64,000 nucleotides of DNA, from assembly GCF_023195775.1 (NCBI RefSeq), contig NZ_CP096205.1, positions 3,245,001-3,309,000 on the forward strand. Reading direction: 5' to 3'. Positions 34,394 through 43,391 of the stretch are shown here, piece by piece. The DNA is from Flavobacterium azooxidireducens (GTDB lineage Bacteria > Bacteroidota > Bacteroidia > Flavobacteriales > Flavobacteriaceae). Each line of letters starts with the position of its first letter. The stretch's first letter is position 1. The position numbers and the translations under genes are program-made. Under the pieces are notes generated by a model. That model searched no databases. It worked only from the letters and a program-made list of their open reading frames with translations, and was not told where the DNA came from.

Positions 34394-36814
34394 ATGAAGT
34401 ATTTTCAGAAATTTCTTCCGCATCTTTTAGCATTTTTTGGTTTTGTGATTCTTTCACTAGTTTATTTTTATCCGGTTTTGCAAGGCAAACAAATTTCGCA
34501 ATCGGATATTGTTCAATATACCGGAATGGCGAAAGAACAAAACGATTTTCGTGCTGAATTTAATGAAGAACCTTTTTGGACAAATTCCGCTTTTGGGGGA
34601 ATGCCAACCTATCAATTGGGAGCAAAATACCCGCATAATTATGTGAAATCTGTCGATGGATTTTTACGTTTTCTTCCTCGCCCTGCGGATTATTTGTTTT
34701 TATATTTCCTAGGATTTTATATTCTTTTATGTGTTTTAAAAGTTGATCCGCTCAAAGCTTTTTTTGGAGCATTGGCTTTCGGATTTTCCACGTATCTTAT
34801 TGTTATATTGGGTGTTGGACATAATGCCAAAGCTCATGCGATTGCCTATATGCCAATGGTGATTGCAGGCGTTTTATTGGTTTTTCAAAAGCGATTTATT
34901 GTTGGCGGATTGCTAACCATGATTGCTGCAGCTCTTGAAATTCAAGCGAATCACTTTCAAATGACGTATTATTTGTTGTTGTTGTTGATAGTGATTTCCG
35001 TTTATTATATTTATAAATTAATCAAAGCCAAAGAATTCAAAAACATCGGAATTGCTTTTGGCGTTTTTGCTATTGCGGGACTTTTAGCATTAGGAGCTAA
35101 TGCCACCAATTTATTAGCTACAGCCGAATATACCGAATTTAGTACCAGAGGTAAAAATGAATTGACTATAGGTTTAGAAGGCGAAAAATTAGAAAATAGA
35201 TCGGGGATGACCTACGAATACATCACCGAATATAGTTACGGAATTGCCGAAAGTTTTAATCTGATTGCACCGCGATTATTTGGAGGTGCTAGTAACGAAA
35301 AATTGGACAGATCTAGTAATTTGTATGAGTTTTTTGTTGGTTTAGGAGCTCCTGAAAGTGAAGCCTTGGATTATGCAAATGGAGCAAGTGTCTACTGGGG
35401 AGATCAAACTTATGTTGGTGCTCCGGCTTATATTGGAGCCATTGTGTTTTTTCTTTTTGTATTGGCAATGTTCACTGAAAAAAGAAAATTAAAATATGCT
35501 TTTTTAGTAGGAGCTATTTTTTCACTGATGCTTTCTTGGGGAAAAAATTTCCCGATATTAACCGACTTTTTTATTGATTATTTTCCGTTGTATAATAAAT
35601 TTAGAGCGGTTTCTTCCATACAAGTCATCTTAGAATTATGTATTCCGGTTTTAGCTGTGTTGGGATTGTATTCATTTTTTAAACATGAAAAAGAAGAACA
35701 ATGGAAAGCACTTTGGAAATCATCGGCAATCGCACTAGGTGTTTTAGCATTGTTATTTGTATGTAAAGGAATGTTTAATTTTTCTGCAGCAAGTGATGGT
35801 TATTTTAGACAAGCGTATGGTGAAATTGGTCAACCTTTTATCGATGCTTTGAAGGAAGATAGAAGAGCTATGTACACCTCCGATTTACTTCGTTCGATGG
35901 CGTTAATACTAGTTGCTTTTGCTCTTTTTTGGTTGTTTATTAAAGAAAAATTGTCACAAACTCTTGCGGTTATTTTAGTGGGAACATTGATGGTTTTAGA
36001 TTTATGTGTGATTGATAAAAATTATGTAAATGCTGATGATTTTGTAAATGCAAGACAAGTAAATCAACCTTTTCAGCCTACTCAAGCCGATTTGCAAATT
36101 TTGGAAGATAAAGATCCAAATTTCCGTGTTTTTGAGCCAAGCCAAGGAATGGCTAGCGGAAGAACATCCTATTTTCATAAAGCGATTGGCGGTTATAGTG
36201 CGGTAAAACCACAACGTATTCAACAATTATACGATTATCAAATTGCCAACAATAATATCCAGGTGTTGAATATGTTGAATGTGAAATATGTCATTCAAAC
36301 CACCGAAGAAGGTCAGCCGATTCCTCTTCAAAATCCAAATGTCAATGGCAATGCTTGGTTTGTGAGTAACGTGAAAGTAGTTCAAAATGCTGATGAAGAA
36401 ATCAGTGCTTTGGATAGTTTAGACACTAAAAATGATGTGGTTGTAGACAAAGAATTCATGAAATCTGTAAGTTCAAAATCGTTTGTAAAAGATAGTTTAG
36501 CAACCATCACATTAGAAGAGTACAAACCAAATTATCTAAAATATACTTCTCAAAACAGCAATAAAGGTTTGGCCGTTTTTTCTGAAATTTATTATCCAAA
36601 AGGATGGAAAATTACGATTGATGGAAAAGAAACGGAGCAAATTAGAGCCAATTTTGTTTTAAGAGCATTAGAAATTCCGGCAGGAAAGCATACGATTGAA
36701 TTCAAATTTGAACCGGAAGTGGTGAAAAAAGGAAGTTCGATTGCATTATTCAGTTCCATAGGAATGTTGTTGCTTTTGGTTGGTGGAATTTATTTTGAAA
36801 CAAAGAAAAAGTAG
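34394..36814 (+). CDS. YfhO-family membrane protein
   Basis: This 806-residue protein has about 12-13 membrane helices, a large extracytoplasmic segment (about residues 540-770) and a final helix. It has the YfhO hallmarks: FYPVLQGKQISQSDIVQY, PFWTNSAFGGMPTYQ, and VGHNAKAHAIAYMPM. YfhO proteins are GT-C-like and, in Gram-positive bacteria, take part in glycosylation of envelope polymers. With the glycosyltransferase and flippase genes downstream, a role in surface glycan building is likely but inferred. Confidence 0.88.
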   Translation: MKYFQKFLPHLLAFFGFVILSLVYFYPVLQGKQISQSDIVQYTGMAKEQNDFRAEFNEEPFWTNSAFGGMPTYQLGAKYPHNYVKSVDGFLRFLPRPADYLFLYFLGFYILLCVLKVDPLKAFFGALAFGFSTYLIVILGVGHNAKAHAIAYMPMVIAGVLLVFQKRFIVGGLLTMIAAALEIQANHFQMTYYLLLLLIVISVYYIYKLIKAKEFKNIGIAFGVFAIAGLLALGANATNLLATAEYTEFSTRGKNELTIGLEGEKLENRSGMTYEYITEYSYGIAESFNLIAPRLFGGASNEKLDRSSNLYEFFVGLGAPESEALDYANGASVYWGDQTYVGAPAYIGAIVFFLFVLAMFTEKRKLKYAFLVGAIFSLMLSWGKNFPILTDFFIDYFPLYNKFRAVSSIQVILELCIPVLAVLGLYSFFKHEKEEQWKALWKSSAIALGVLALLFVCKGMFNFSAASDGYFRQAYGEIGQPFIDALKEDRRAMYTSDLLRSMALILVAFALFWLFIKEKLSQTLAVILVGTLMVLDLCVIDKNYVNADDFVNARQVNQPFQPTQADLQILEDKDPNFRVFEPSQGMASGRTSYFHKAIGGYSAVKPQRIQQLYDYQIANNNIQVLNMLNVKYVIQTTEEGQPIPLQNPNVNGNAWFVSNVKVVQNADEEISALDSLDTKNDVVVDKEFMKSVSSKSFVKDSLATITLEEYKPNYLKYTSQNSNKGLAVFSEIYYPKGWKITIDGKETEQIRANFVLRALEIPAGKHTIEFKFEPEVVKKGSSIALFSSIGMLLLLVGGIYFETKKK

Positions 36815-36842
36815 AGTATAGATTTTTAGATAATTAAAGAGA

Positions 36843-37010
36843 ATGAAAGAATCCGATATAAATAAAGAAAATACTAAAGAAAAAGAAGCAAAAAGAATTG
36901 AGGAAATAAAAAAACTCTCTTATGCTCAACAACTTGAAAATTTCTTAAAATTAATGGAACTCTCATATGCTTTAAAAAATGCACCTAAAGTTTATCCAAA
37001 TAAAAAATGA
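36843..37010 (+). CDS. Small charged protein of unknown function, 55 aa
   Basis: A 55-codon ATG frame lies just after yfhO. The first 25 residues are mostly Lys and Glu, predicted helical; then comes LSYAQQLENFLKLMELSYAL and a basic end. It could form a small helical protein; several short flavobacterial proteins have this look. It has no signal peptide and no known motif. The remaining 190 bases up to the glycosyltransferase hold the large palindrome described separately. Confidence 0.55.
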   Translation: MKESDINKENTKEKEAKRIEEIKKLSYAQQLENFLKLMELSYALKNAPKVYPNKK

Positions 37011-37054
37011 TTGAAGAAATAATAAATAGTTAGAAAAATCATTTAAGTTAATGT

Positions 37055-37155
37055 GTGTCATTTCGACGAAGGAGAAATCACATAAAGTTGCGTAAAAACA
37101 TTAAAACTTTTTGATAAACTCATATTATGTGATTTCTCCTTCGTCGAAATGACAC
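37055..37155. repeat. Perfect 31-bp inverted repeat, TCATTTCGACGAAGGAG family
   Basis: Arms 37055-37085 and 37125-37155 are perfect reverse complements (31 of 31) around a 39-base loop, with the core CATTTCGACGAAGGAGAAAT. It has no T-tract, and the distance to the next gene is about 45 bases. It is a dispersed intergenic hairpin of unknown role. Confidence 0.9.
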
Positions 37156-37201
37156 GATAAAGTCATATTTTTTTAAGAAGTTAATAAATCATTTCCAAAT
37201 C

Positions 37202-38493
37202 TTGCAACCAAAAACTAAAAAAATCCTCATCATAACCTACTACTGGCCGCCAGCCGGTGGTCCCGGTGTACAACGTTGGTTAAAATTCGTGAAATATCTA
37301 CCGGATTTTGGGTATGAACCGCACGTTTATATTCCTGAAAATCCCACTTATCCAATTGTTGATGAAAAATTGTTAGGTCAAGTTTCAGACAAAGCAATCA
37401 TCATCAAACAAAAAATTAAAGAACCGTATCGCTGGGCTTCTTTTTTATCGCAAAAAAATACTAAAAAAATCAGTTCCGGAATCATTCCAAGCAAGAAGAA
37501 ACAATCGTTGATTGAAAAAGTAATGCTTTGGATTCGCGGTAATTTTTTTATTCCCGATGCTCGCGTTTTATGGGTGAAACCTTCAATAGTTTTTTGAAAG
37601 ATTATATCGAAAAACATCAAATTGAAACAATCATTACAACAGGACCGCCACACAGTTTGCATTTAATTGGTTTGGAATTGAAAAAGCAAAGTAACGTCAA
37701 ATGGATTGCTGATTTTCGCGATCCTTGGACAACAATCGGTTATCACAAAGAATTGATGCTCAATGAAAATTCAGAAAAGAAACACAAAGAATTGGAAAAA
37801 AATGTTCTCAATTCAGCCGATAAAATTATCGTAACCAGTCAGACTACGAAAAATGAGTTTGCAAAACTAACTTCAAAACCAATTGAAGTAATTACTAATG
37901 GTTATGATGTAGAAAAAGTGACTAAAACCGAATTAGATGAGAAATTTTCCATCGCTCACATCGGTTCGTTTTTATCAGACAGAAACCCGAGAATTTTATG
38001 GAAAGCATTAAAAGAATTAGTGAAAGAAAACAAAGAATTTGCAACTGATTTTCAATTGAAATTGATTGGAAAAGTGAGTCAGGATGTTTTGGAAACGATT
38101 GATGAATTTAAGTTGACTAAATTTGTTACTAATTTAGGATATGTTTCTCACGATGAAGCGGTTGTTCATCAACGAACCTCGCAAGTGTTGTTGTTAATTG
38201 AAATTGATTCAGAAGAAACCCGTTGCATTATTCCCGGAAAATTGTTTGAATATATGGTTTCCAATCGTCCGATTATTGCGATTGGACCAAAAGCATCCGA
38301 TTTTGAGGAGATTTTGAAAGAAACCAATACCGGACAGTTTTTTACGTATGACGAAAAATCAAAAGTAAAAGAAACAATTTTAGCTCATTATCAATTGTAT
38401 AAACTAAATAATTTAAAGGTTTATCCGATTGGCTTACAATATTACAGCAGAAAAAATTTAACTGAAAAATTAGTGAAGACGTGTTTAGAATGA
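37202..38493 (+). pseudogene. Glycosyltransferase (GT4-like), single-base frameshift
   Basis: Two overlapping frames (37202-37597 and 37570-38493) make one glycosyltransferase of about 430 residues. The first has the typical donor-side start YYWPPAGGPGVQRWLKF and ends abruptly after ARVLWVKPS. The second continues FLKDYIEKHQIETIITTGPPHS and has the C-terminal GKLFEYMVSNRPIIAIGP. Adding one T to the T6 run at 37590-37595 joins the frames as VKPSIVFLKDY. The start is a TTG. It could be a real null allele, a slippage-switched gene or a sequencing error. It lies between YfhO and a flippase. Confidence 0.88.
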
Positions 38494-38568
38494 AAGAATC
38501 AAAAAAATCTAAAATCCAATAATCTAACAATCGAATAATCCAAAAATCTAACCATCCAACAATCCAAA
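38494..38568. repeat. Low-complexity repeat of 'aatccaa / aatctaac' units
   Basis: The spacer between the glycosyltransferase and the flippase consists of short, imperfect, roughly 10-base units such as AATCTAACAATC and AATCCAACAATCC. Units vary in length, so it is a degenerate simple repeat rather than an array of fixed period. Confidence 0.6.
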
Positions 38569-40032
38569 ATGGGCATCGTCGTTAATCAATCCATCAAAAA
38601 CACCATCATTACCTTTATTGGTTTTGCTATTGGTGCTACGAATGCATTGTTTATGTACACGCATTTTTTGGGAGAAGATTATTATGGATTAACGGCTTTT
38701 TTACTTTCTTCAGCCAATATTATGATGCCATTAATGGCGTTTGGAATTCAAAATACATTAGTGAAATTTTATTCAGAGCATGAATCAGAAGAGGAAAAAT
38801 CTCGATTTCTGAATTTAGTTTTGGTTTTGCCTTTCGTGATAGTCATTCCAATTTTCTTGATTTTGTTTCTGTTTTATGGAGAAACTGCGACGTTGCTTTC
38901 ACAAAAAAATCCAATTATTCATGATTACGTTTGGATGATTCCGGTCATTGGATTGTTTATGGGTTATTTTGAGATTTTTTATGCGTGGGTGAAAGTCCAT
39001 TTGAAATCCGTTTTTGGTAATTTTGTGAAGGAAGTTTTACTTCGAATCTTCATCAGCATTTTTCTGTTTGCGGTTTATTTTGATTGGATATCCAATGTGC
39101 AATTTGTGTACAGCTTAGTCTTTATTTATTTTACGATGATGTTTCTAATGGCATTGGTTGCATTCAATGTAAGAAAACCACAATTTCATTTGAAATTTCC
39201 AAAGGAAAAGAAAGAAGTCATTGTTTATTCGTCTTTTATAATTTTCTCCTCCAGTATTGCAGTGCTTTTGTTGGATATTGATAAGTTTATGATTGGGCAA
39301 TACATTCCGATTAATGAAGCGGCTTATTATTCGGTGGCGATTTTTATTGCGTTGACGATTTCTGTTCCGATGCGGGCGATGCACCAAATTACGCATCCAA
39401 TTACGACCGATTTGATGGCGAGAAAAAAGCACGATGAACTGAATGATTTATACAAGAAAACAGCTATCACTTTGCAAGTGATTGGTGGATTTATTATGCT
39501 GGGAATTTTGACAAACATTCACCAAGTCTATGCATTATTACCCGAAAAATACAGCGGTGGAGTAGCGGTGGTGTTTTTGATTTCCTTTTCTAAATTCTTT
39601 GATTTGATGTTGGGAAATAACAATTCTATCATTTTTAATTCAAAATACTATCGAACGGTCTTGTTTTTAGGATTGTGTTTGGTGGTTCTGACTGTAAGTT
39701 TGAATATGTATTTTATTCCGAATTTTGGAATTGAAGGAGCAGCCATTGCCACTTTAATTTCCATTGGATTATACAGTTTAGCCAAATTTTTATTTGTGGT
39801 TTTTAAAATGGATTTGTTTCCGTTTACCCAAAAAACAATTGTGTCATTGGGAATTATCGCCGTAACTTTTGTTGTCTTTTATTTTTGGAATTTTTCCTTT
39901 CACCCAATTCTGAATATTGTATTGAAATCGGTTTTAATTGCCTTGTTTTATTGGCTTTTGAATTTTAAATTGAAGATTTCGGAAGATATTAATGGGTTGA
40001 TAAAAGGGGTTTTGAAGAAGGTTTGGAAGTAG
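38569..40032 (+). CDS. Polysaccharide flippase (Wzx / MATE-like)
   Basis: This 487-residue protein has about 14 hydrophobic segments and belongs to the polysaccharide-transport (MVF/MATE-like) superfamily that moves lipid-linked oligosaccharides across the inner membrane. Its N-terminus (NQSIKNTIITFIGFAIGATNALFMYTHFLG) and a central LLLDIDKFMIGQYIPINEAAYYSVA are typical. It follows a glycosyltransferase and yfhO, so this is probably the export step for the same glycan. Confidence 0.87.
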   Translation: MGIVVNQSIKNTIITFIGFAIGATNALFMYTHFLGEDYYGLTAFLLSSANIMMPLMAFGIQNTLVKFYSEHESEEEKSRFLNLVLVLPFVIVIPIFLILFLFYGETATLLSQKNPIIHDYVWMIPVIGLFMGYFEIFYAWVKVHLKSVFGNFVKEVLLRIFISIFLFAVYFDWISNVQFVYSLVFIYFTMMFLMALVAFNVRKPQFHLKFPKEKKEVIVYSSFIIFSSSIAVLLLDIDKFMIGQYIPINEAAYYSVAIFIALTISVPMRAMHQITHPITTDLMARKKHDELNDLYKKTAITLQVIGGFIMLGILTNIHQVYALLPEKYSGGVAVVFLISFSKFFDLMLGNNNSIIFNSKYYRTVLFLGLCLVVLTVSLNMYFIPNFGIEGAAIATLISIGLYSLAKFLFVVFKMDLFPFTQKTIVSLGIIAVTFVVFYFWNFSFHPILNIVLKSVLIALFYWLLNFKLKISEDINGLIKGVLKKVWK

Positions 40033-40050
40033 AGATAAATGATTTCTTAA

Positions 40051-40246
40051 CGATCTCGGCTAGGAGTAGTTGCGTGGTTAAGCAATTAACTTTGCAAGTA
40101 TTCTCCAAACTGAAAATTCGTGAGGATTTTGAGAAGTAGGCGAGAACAAGCAATTACTTATATCCTTTGTGCTTGCTTAAAATGGATTAAACGAGGTTGT
40201 TGTTTTATGATTATTATGAAAATTTTGTTTTTTGAAGTGGTTGTGC
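40051..40246 (-). other. Tentative distal attC-like site
   Basis: The stretch between the outer-membrane gene and the flippase is non-coding and contains a loose inverted repeat at 40078-40180 (TTAAGCAA ends, inner TTCTC/GAGAA and AAAAT/ATTTT pairs). On the minus strand it opens with GCACAAC (40240-40246) and closes at a GTTAAGA (G at 40051), as an attC would. It is longer (about 196 bases) than the two better sites, and the match between its R'' and the start of its cassette (43270) is only GTTGTG. The assignment is weak. Confidence 0.35.
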
Positions 40247-40277
40247 AAAGGTTATCCGTGATATGTAGTCCACTCTT

Positions 40278-41564
40278 CTATTTCTTTCGCCATCTAAATC
40301 TTTCAGGATAAAAAATCACTTGAATTAAATTGTATTCTAATTGGCTAAAATTAAATTTTTTTCCCTCCAATTCAAACTTTGAAAACGGATTCCACCTCAA
40401 ATTTGTTCTTAGTATAAGAGCTTCATTTGTCTTTCCTGGCACAATATCCCAGCCAAAAGTAATACCTGGTTCTATGGGGTCGGTAAATGTCTGTATTTTT
40501 TTAACACCGTCAACATTTTGTTCATAGTCTAACTTGTCATAAGCTACATTGATACCTATGTATGGTGCAAAACCAGAGTAGTCTGTCAAAAATTTATTCA
40601 CTTCGATGGCTAAAGAAGTTTTTTTAATGGATTGACTAGAACCAAGCCCTTCTGTTTTATAGCTTGGGTTTCGGTACGACATTGTTGTAAACAGGTTTGC
40701 TTTATTAAAATGATAACCTACTGCAATGTCAAAATAGCTTTTGGAAGTAAGTTTTTGTTGTAAGTACGGAAAATGGGCTGCATTATAATCTGATTTTGAA
40801 AGTGAAAACGAAATAGATGGACCAATACCAACAAAGAAATCGCCAAACTTTTTAGCATCGTACGAAAGTTTTGAAACCCTTGGGTAACTGTTCCATTTAT
40901 CAATATTTTCTTTAGTGTTATCTTTTGATACATCAAATGTGTAAAGCAAACCCATCTGAAAAGACATTCGTGGAGTTTCAATTTCTGCCATTTGAATTTT
41001 ACTTACAGGGTAATTCCATTTGTTGTCTGAAAAATAATTGATGCCGAGTCTAACTGCAATTTTTTTGTAATTGTACATTACACCAGCGTCATAGTTGAGC
41101 ATTATATCTTTGGAAAGTGTAGGTTGATTTTCATCAGGTTTCAATTCTTGTTTAAATTGTAAGGCACCCCAATTAGCACCAATATAAGGGCGTATTTTAC
41201 CTTCTTTCATTGCCCAAGGATATAGTCTTGCACCAGTTGCCACCGAGTGTAATAGTTGATGACTCGCTTGGTCATTTTTTTGCAACATCAATTGGTTTAA
41301 AGGAAAGGTTACATAAAATTCGGTATGTCCCCAAAAGTGAAAGGCACCCCAAGTTAGATAAGGGTTAAGTGTTGCTGAATGTTCAAATGCACTTAATTGT
41401 CCATTTAATAACTGTTGTCCAGTAAAAGAGGGTAGATAAGTTCCGCCACCATCAAAATACATTTTTGCAAAATCCAGTCTATATTTTCGTGCCGTAGTGT
41501 CTTGTGCCTGCATGTTCAAAGCATACAAGCAACCTAATACGATGATTGCTATTTTCTTTTTCAT
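40278..41564 (-). CDS. Predicted outer-membrane beta-barrel protein
   Basis: This 428-residue protein has a signal peptide (MKKKIAIIVLGCLYALNMQAQ), followed by alternating amphipathic strands throughout, ending FYPERFRWRKK. There is no recognisable enzyme domain. It is 4 bases downstream of a second barrel-like protein gene and is the last of three minus-strand genes that follow the LuxR-type regulator. It may belong to the distal unit of the cassette array. Confidence 0.7.
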   Translation of the reverse strand: MKKKIAIIVLGCLYALNMQAQDTTARKYRLDFAKMYFDGGGTYLPSFTGQQLLNGQLSAFEHSATLNPYLTWGAFHFWGHTEFYVTFPLNQLMLQKNDQASHQLLHSVATGARLYPWAMKEGKIRPYIGANWGALQFKQELKPDENQPTLSKDIMLNYDAGVMYNYKKIAVRLGINYFSDNKWNYPVSKIQMAEIETPRMSFQMGLLYTFDVSKDNTKENIDKWNSYPRVSKLSYDAKKFGDFFVGIGPSISFSLSKSDYNAAHFPYLQQKLTSKSYFDIAVGYHFNKANLFTTMSYRNPSYKTEGLGSSQSIKKTSLAIEVNKFLTDYSGFAPYIGINVAYDKLDYEQNVDGVKKIQTFTDPIEPGITFGWDIVPGKTNEALILRTNLRWNPFSKFELEGKKFNFSQLEYNLIQVIFYPERFRWRKK

Positions 41565-41568
41565 TTCA

Positions 41569-42243
41569 TTAAAATTGAAAACCTACGAAAAGCCAAATGT
41601 TGTTATCAAAAAGATTGTTTTTGATGGTGGTGTCTCCCAGTTTTGTTTCCTTGATGGGGTCAAAATTTAACCTGAAAGGAACTGAAACTCTGTAATACAA
41701 GCCTTGTACATTGAACAAATCCTTTTCAGTAAAACTGATTGCAGTTCCTGCTGTAAATGAAGATTTTTCAAGTTTTTCATTAAGGATTGTGTGTGTGTAC
41801 TCATTTTCATAATACCCTACAGAAGGAGCTATGTAAAGTCCTTTTACAAAAACTTGAAAGTCATAGAATAGTTCAAAGCCAAATTGCTTTCCTTTTACGT
41901 TTTTACCGTCAACAGCCTTTGCAAAACTTGATGAAAGATGCTTTTCCGTCAAATGAAGATTGGTGTGAGTAAGTCTTAAAAGATGGTTGTTTATAAAGCG
42001 AACGCCAACCTCGCCACCTAGCGATTTGAATTGGTTAAAAGCAGCTTCCCCAAAATCGTAAGCGATAAAGAACTTAGTGCTTTTACTTTTGACCGAATCC
42101 CTTTGTGTATAATTGACTACTGAAGAATAGTCTTTGTTAAAAAACAGACTTTCTGTACTTGTTAAGTTTAGTGCCAAATTTTGAGCGTTTGCCCGAATGG
42201 CATAAATTCCTACGAATGTGATGACTAATAATTTGTACTTCAT
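41569..42243 (-). CDS. Predicted secreted / outer-membrane protein
   Basis: This 224-residue protein has a signal peptide (MKYKLLVITFVGIYAIRANAQ), then beta-strand-rich sequence ending in NIWLFVGFQF with the terminal aromatic residue usual for outer-membrane barrels. Its family is not recognised. It is probably co-transcribed with the barrel gene downstream; 111 bases separate it from the regulator gene upstream. Confidence 0.68.
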   Translation of the reverse strand: MKYKLLVITFVGIYAIRANAQNLALNLTSTESLFFNKDYSSVVNYTQRDSVKSKSTKFFIAYDFGEAAFNQFKSLGGEVGVRFINNHLLRLTHTNLHLTEKHLSSSFAKAVDGKNVKGKQFGFELFYDFQVFVKGLYIAPSVGYYENEYTHTILNEKLEKSSFTAGTAISFTEKDLFNVQGLYYRVSVPFRLNFDPIKETKLGDTTIKNNLFDNNIWLFVGFQF

Positions 42244-42354
42244 TTTTTTATTTTTTGAAGCAAAATTACGGGTGGTGCGTAATGCTCACAATCGGGCAAT
42301 AGGTGGATTTTGGCTGTAAACCAAAATATCATACCAAAGTATGAGTGTTGATAA

Positions 42355-43206
42355 TCAAGCAGTTAAAACAAACACAAGTTCGTGGCGTGTCTTTACATTA
42401 CACTTTTTGTAAATGTTGCTTGCGTGGGTTTTTACGGTAGGAAGCGATATAAATAATTGTTCTGAAATGTTTTGATAGGTAATTCCTTGCACCAATAGTC
42501 TTGCGATTTCTTCTTCTCTTCCCGTTAAACAATAGTTTTTAAAATGTTGTTTTTGTGGTTCAACCTTTTTGTTTACAAGCGATAAGCGTTGTAAGTCGTC
42601 ATAAATTTTATGTAATGCCAATAGTGTAAAGGCGATATATAACAAGAATCCAATCGGGAATTGTTGGTATTCTTTTTCAAAACCATAGTGGAAAATCAGG
42701 TAAGTTGGTACTAATATTAAAAATATCAAACCGAATATTTTATTGACCTTTTCAAGATGTAAGTACCTTTTTATAGGTTTAGTAGATTGAGCCAAACCTA
42801 ATGCCCCCAAAACAGAACCAATTAAAAAAGCAACTACTGCATTTTGAGCGACAATCAAATGGTCTAAAAAATATGTAACAAAAATGACGATTAGTAATAA
42901 GGTAGCAAAAGTTAAATAAGCTCTTTTATAGACAATTTTGAACGAATGTTTTCTTTCGCTCCAAGTGTTTAAGAAAGTAGTAATCGATACCAACACCATA
43001 GCTATTAAAGTAGAAATGTTGGAGGTTTCACCCACAGGGAACAATGGTGATAAACTAATGGAAACAATTAATAGCAACAACGAAACTGTAAAAGCAATCG
43101 TTTCTATATTCTCAATGTTACGCTTATAGCAAACCCATTGTAAAAAAATTGAAATAAAAAGTGTTGTATAGGTTAGTCCAAGTAAAATGTATTCAAATGT
43201 CAGCAT
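42355..43206 (-). CDS. Membrane-embedded LuxR-type transcription regulator
   Basis: This 283-residue protein has about seven hydrophobic segments in residues 1-205 and a C-terminal LuxR/GerE helix-turn-helix (LTGREEEIARLLVQGITYQNISEQLFISLPTVKTHASNIYKKCNV). A multi-pass sensor joined directly to a DNA-binding domain is an unusual one-component layout; the DNA-binding part must work while tethered to the membrane. I start at the ATG at 43206; a TTG two codons earlier is possible. It is the first gene after the second attC-like site, and two outer-membrane genes follow as likely targets. Confidence 0.85.
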   Translation of the reverse strand: MLTFEYILLGLTYTTLFISIFLQWVCYKRNIENIETIAFTVSLLLLIVSISLSPLFPVGETSNISTLIAMVLVSITTFLNTWSERKHSFKIVYKRAYLTFATLLLIVIFVTYFLDHLIVAQNAVVAFLIGSVLGALGLAQSTKPIKRYLHLEKVNKIFGLIFLILVPTYLIFHYGFEKEYQQFPIGFLLYIAFTLLALHKIYDDLQRLSLVNKKVEPQKQHFKNYCLTGREEEIARLLVQGITYQNISEQLFISLPTVKTHASNIYKKCNVKTRHELVFVLTA

Positions 43207-43269
43207 AAGCAATAAAGTTCTTTTGTCATACTCTTATTAGTTTTCGGGTTATTTTTGGATCACACACAA

Positions 43270-43391
43270 CGTGTTTGCGGCTTTGTGTAGGCGGGGATTT
43301 TCAGCACTAAACTTCATTAGATGCACAAGGTTTGAATTTAGCACTTAACTTTCATGGAAGCACGAAACCCCCGCTTTTGCAAAACGGCTGT
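43270..43391 (-). repeat. attC-like site B (end of cassette 2), hosts intron 1
   Basis: With intron 1 removed the site is 43270-43391 plus 45313-45319, about 129 bases. It opens (minus strand) GGCTATAAC-AGCC-GTTTTGC and closes GCCGCAAACAC-G/TTGTGTGTG. Between them AAGCGGGG pairs with CCCCGC, and GCAC with GTGC, to make a long imperfect hairpin. The R'' box GGCTATAAC is the exact complement of GTTATAGCC at the start of the cassette. Confidence 0.78.

Noticed and set aside
36843..37010. The 55-codon gene as an antitoxin
   Set aside because: It is charged and helical, but no toxin gene is adjacent and no DNA-binding motif is seen; left as unknown.
38494..38568. Possible CRISPR-like short repeats
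   Set aside because: Units are about 10 bases, vary in length and have no spacers; this is simple-sequence repetition. No cas gene is in the window.
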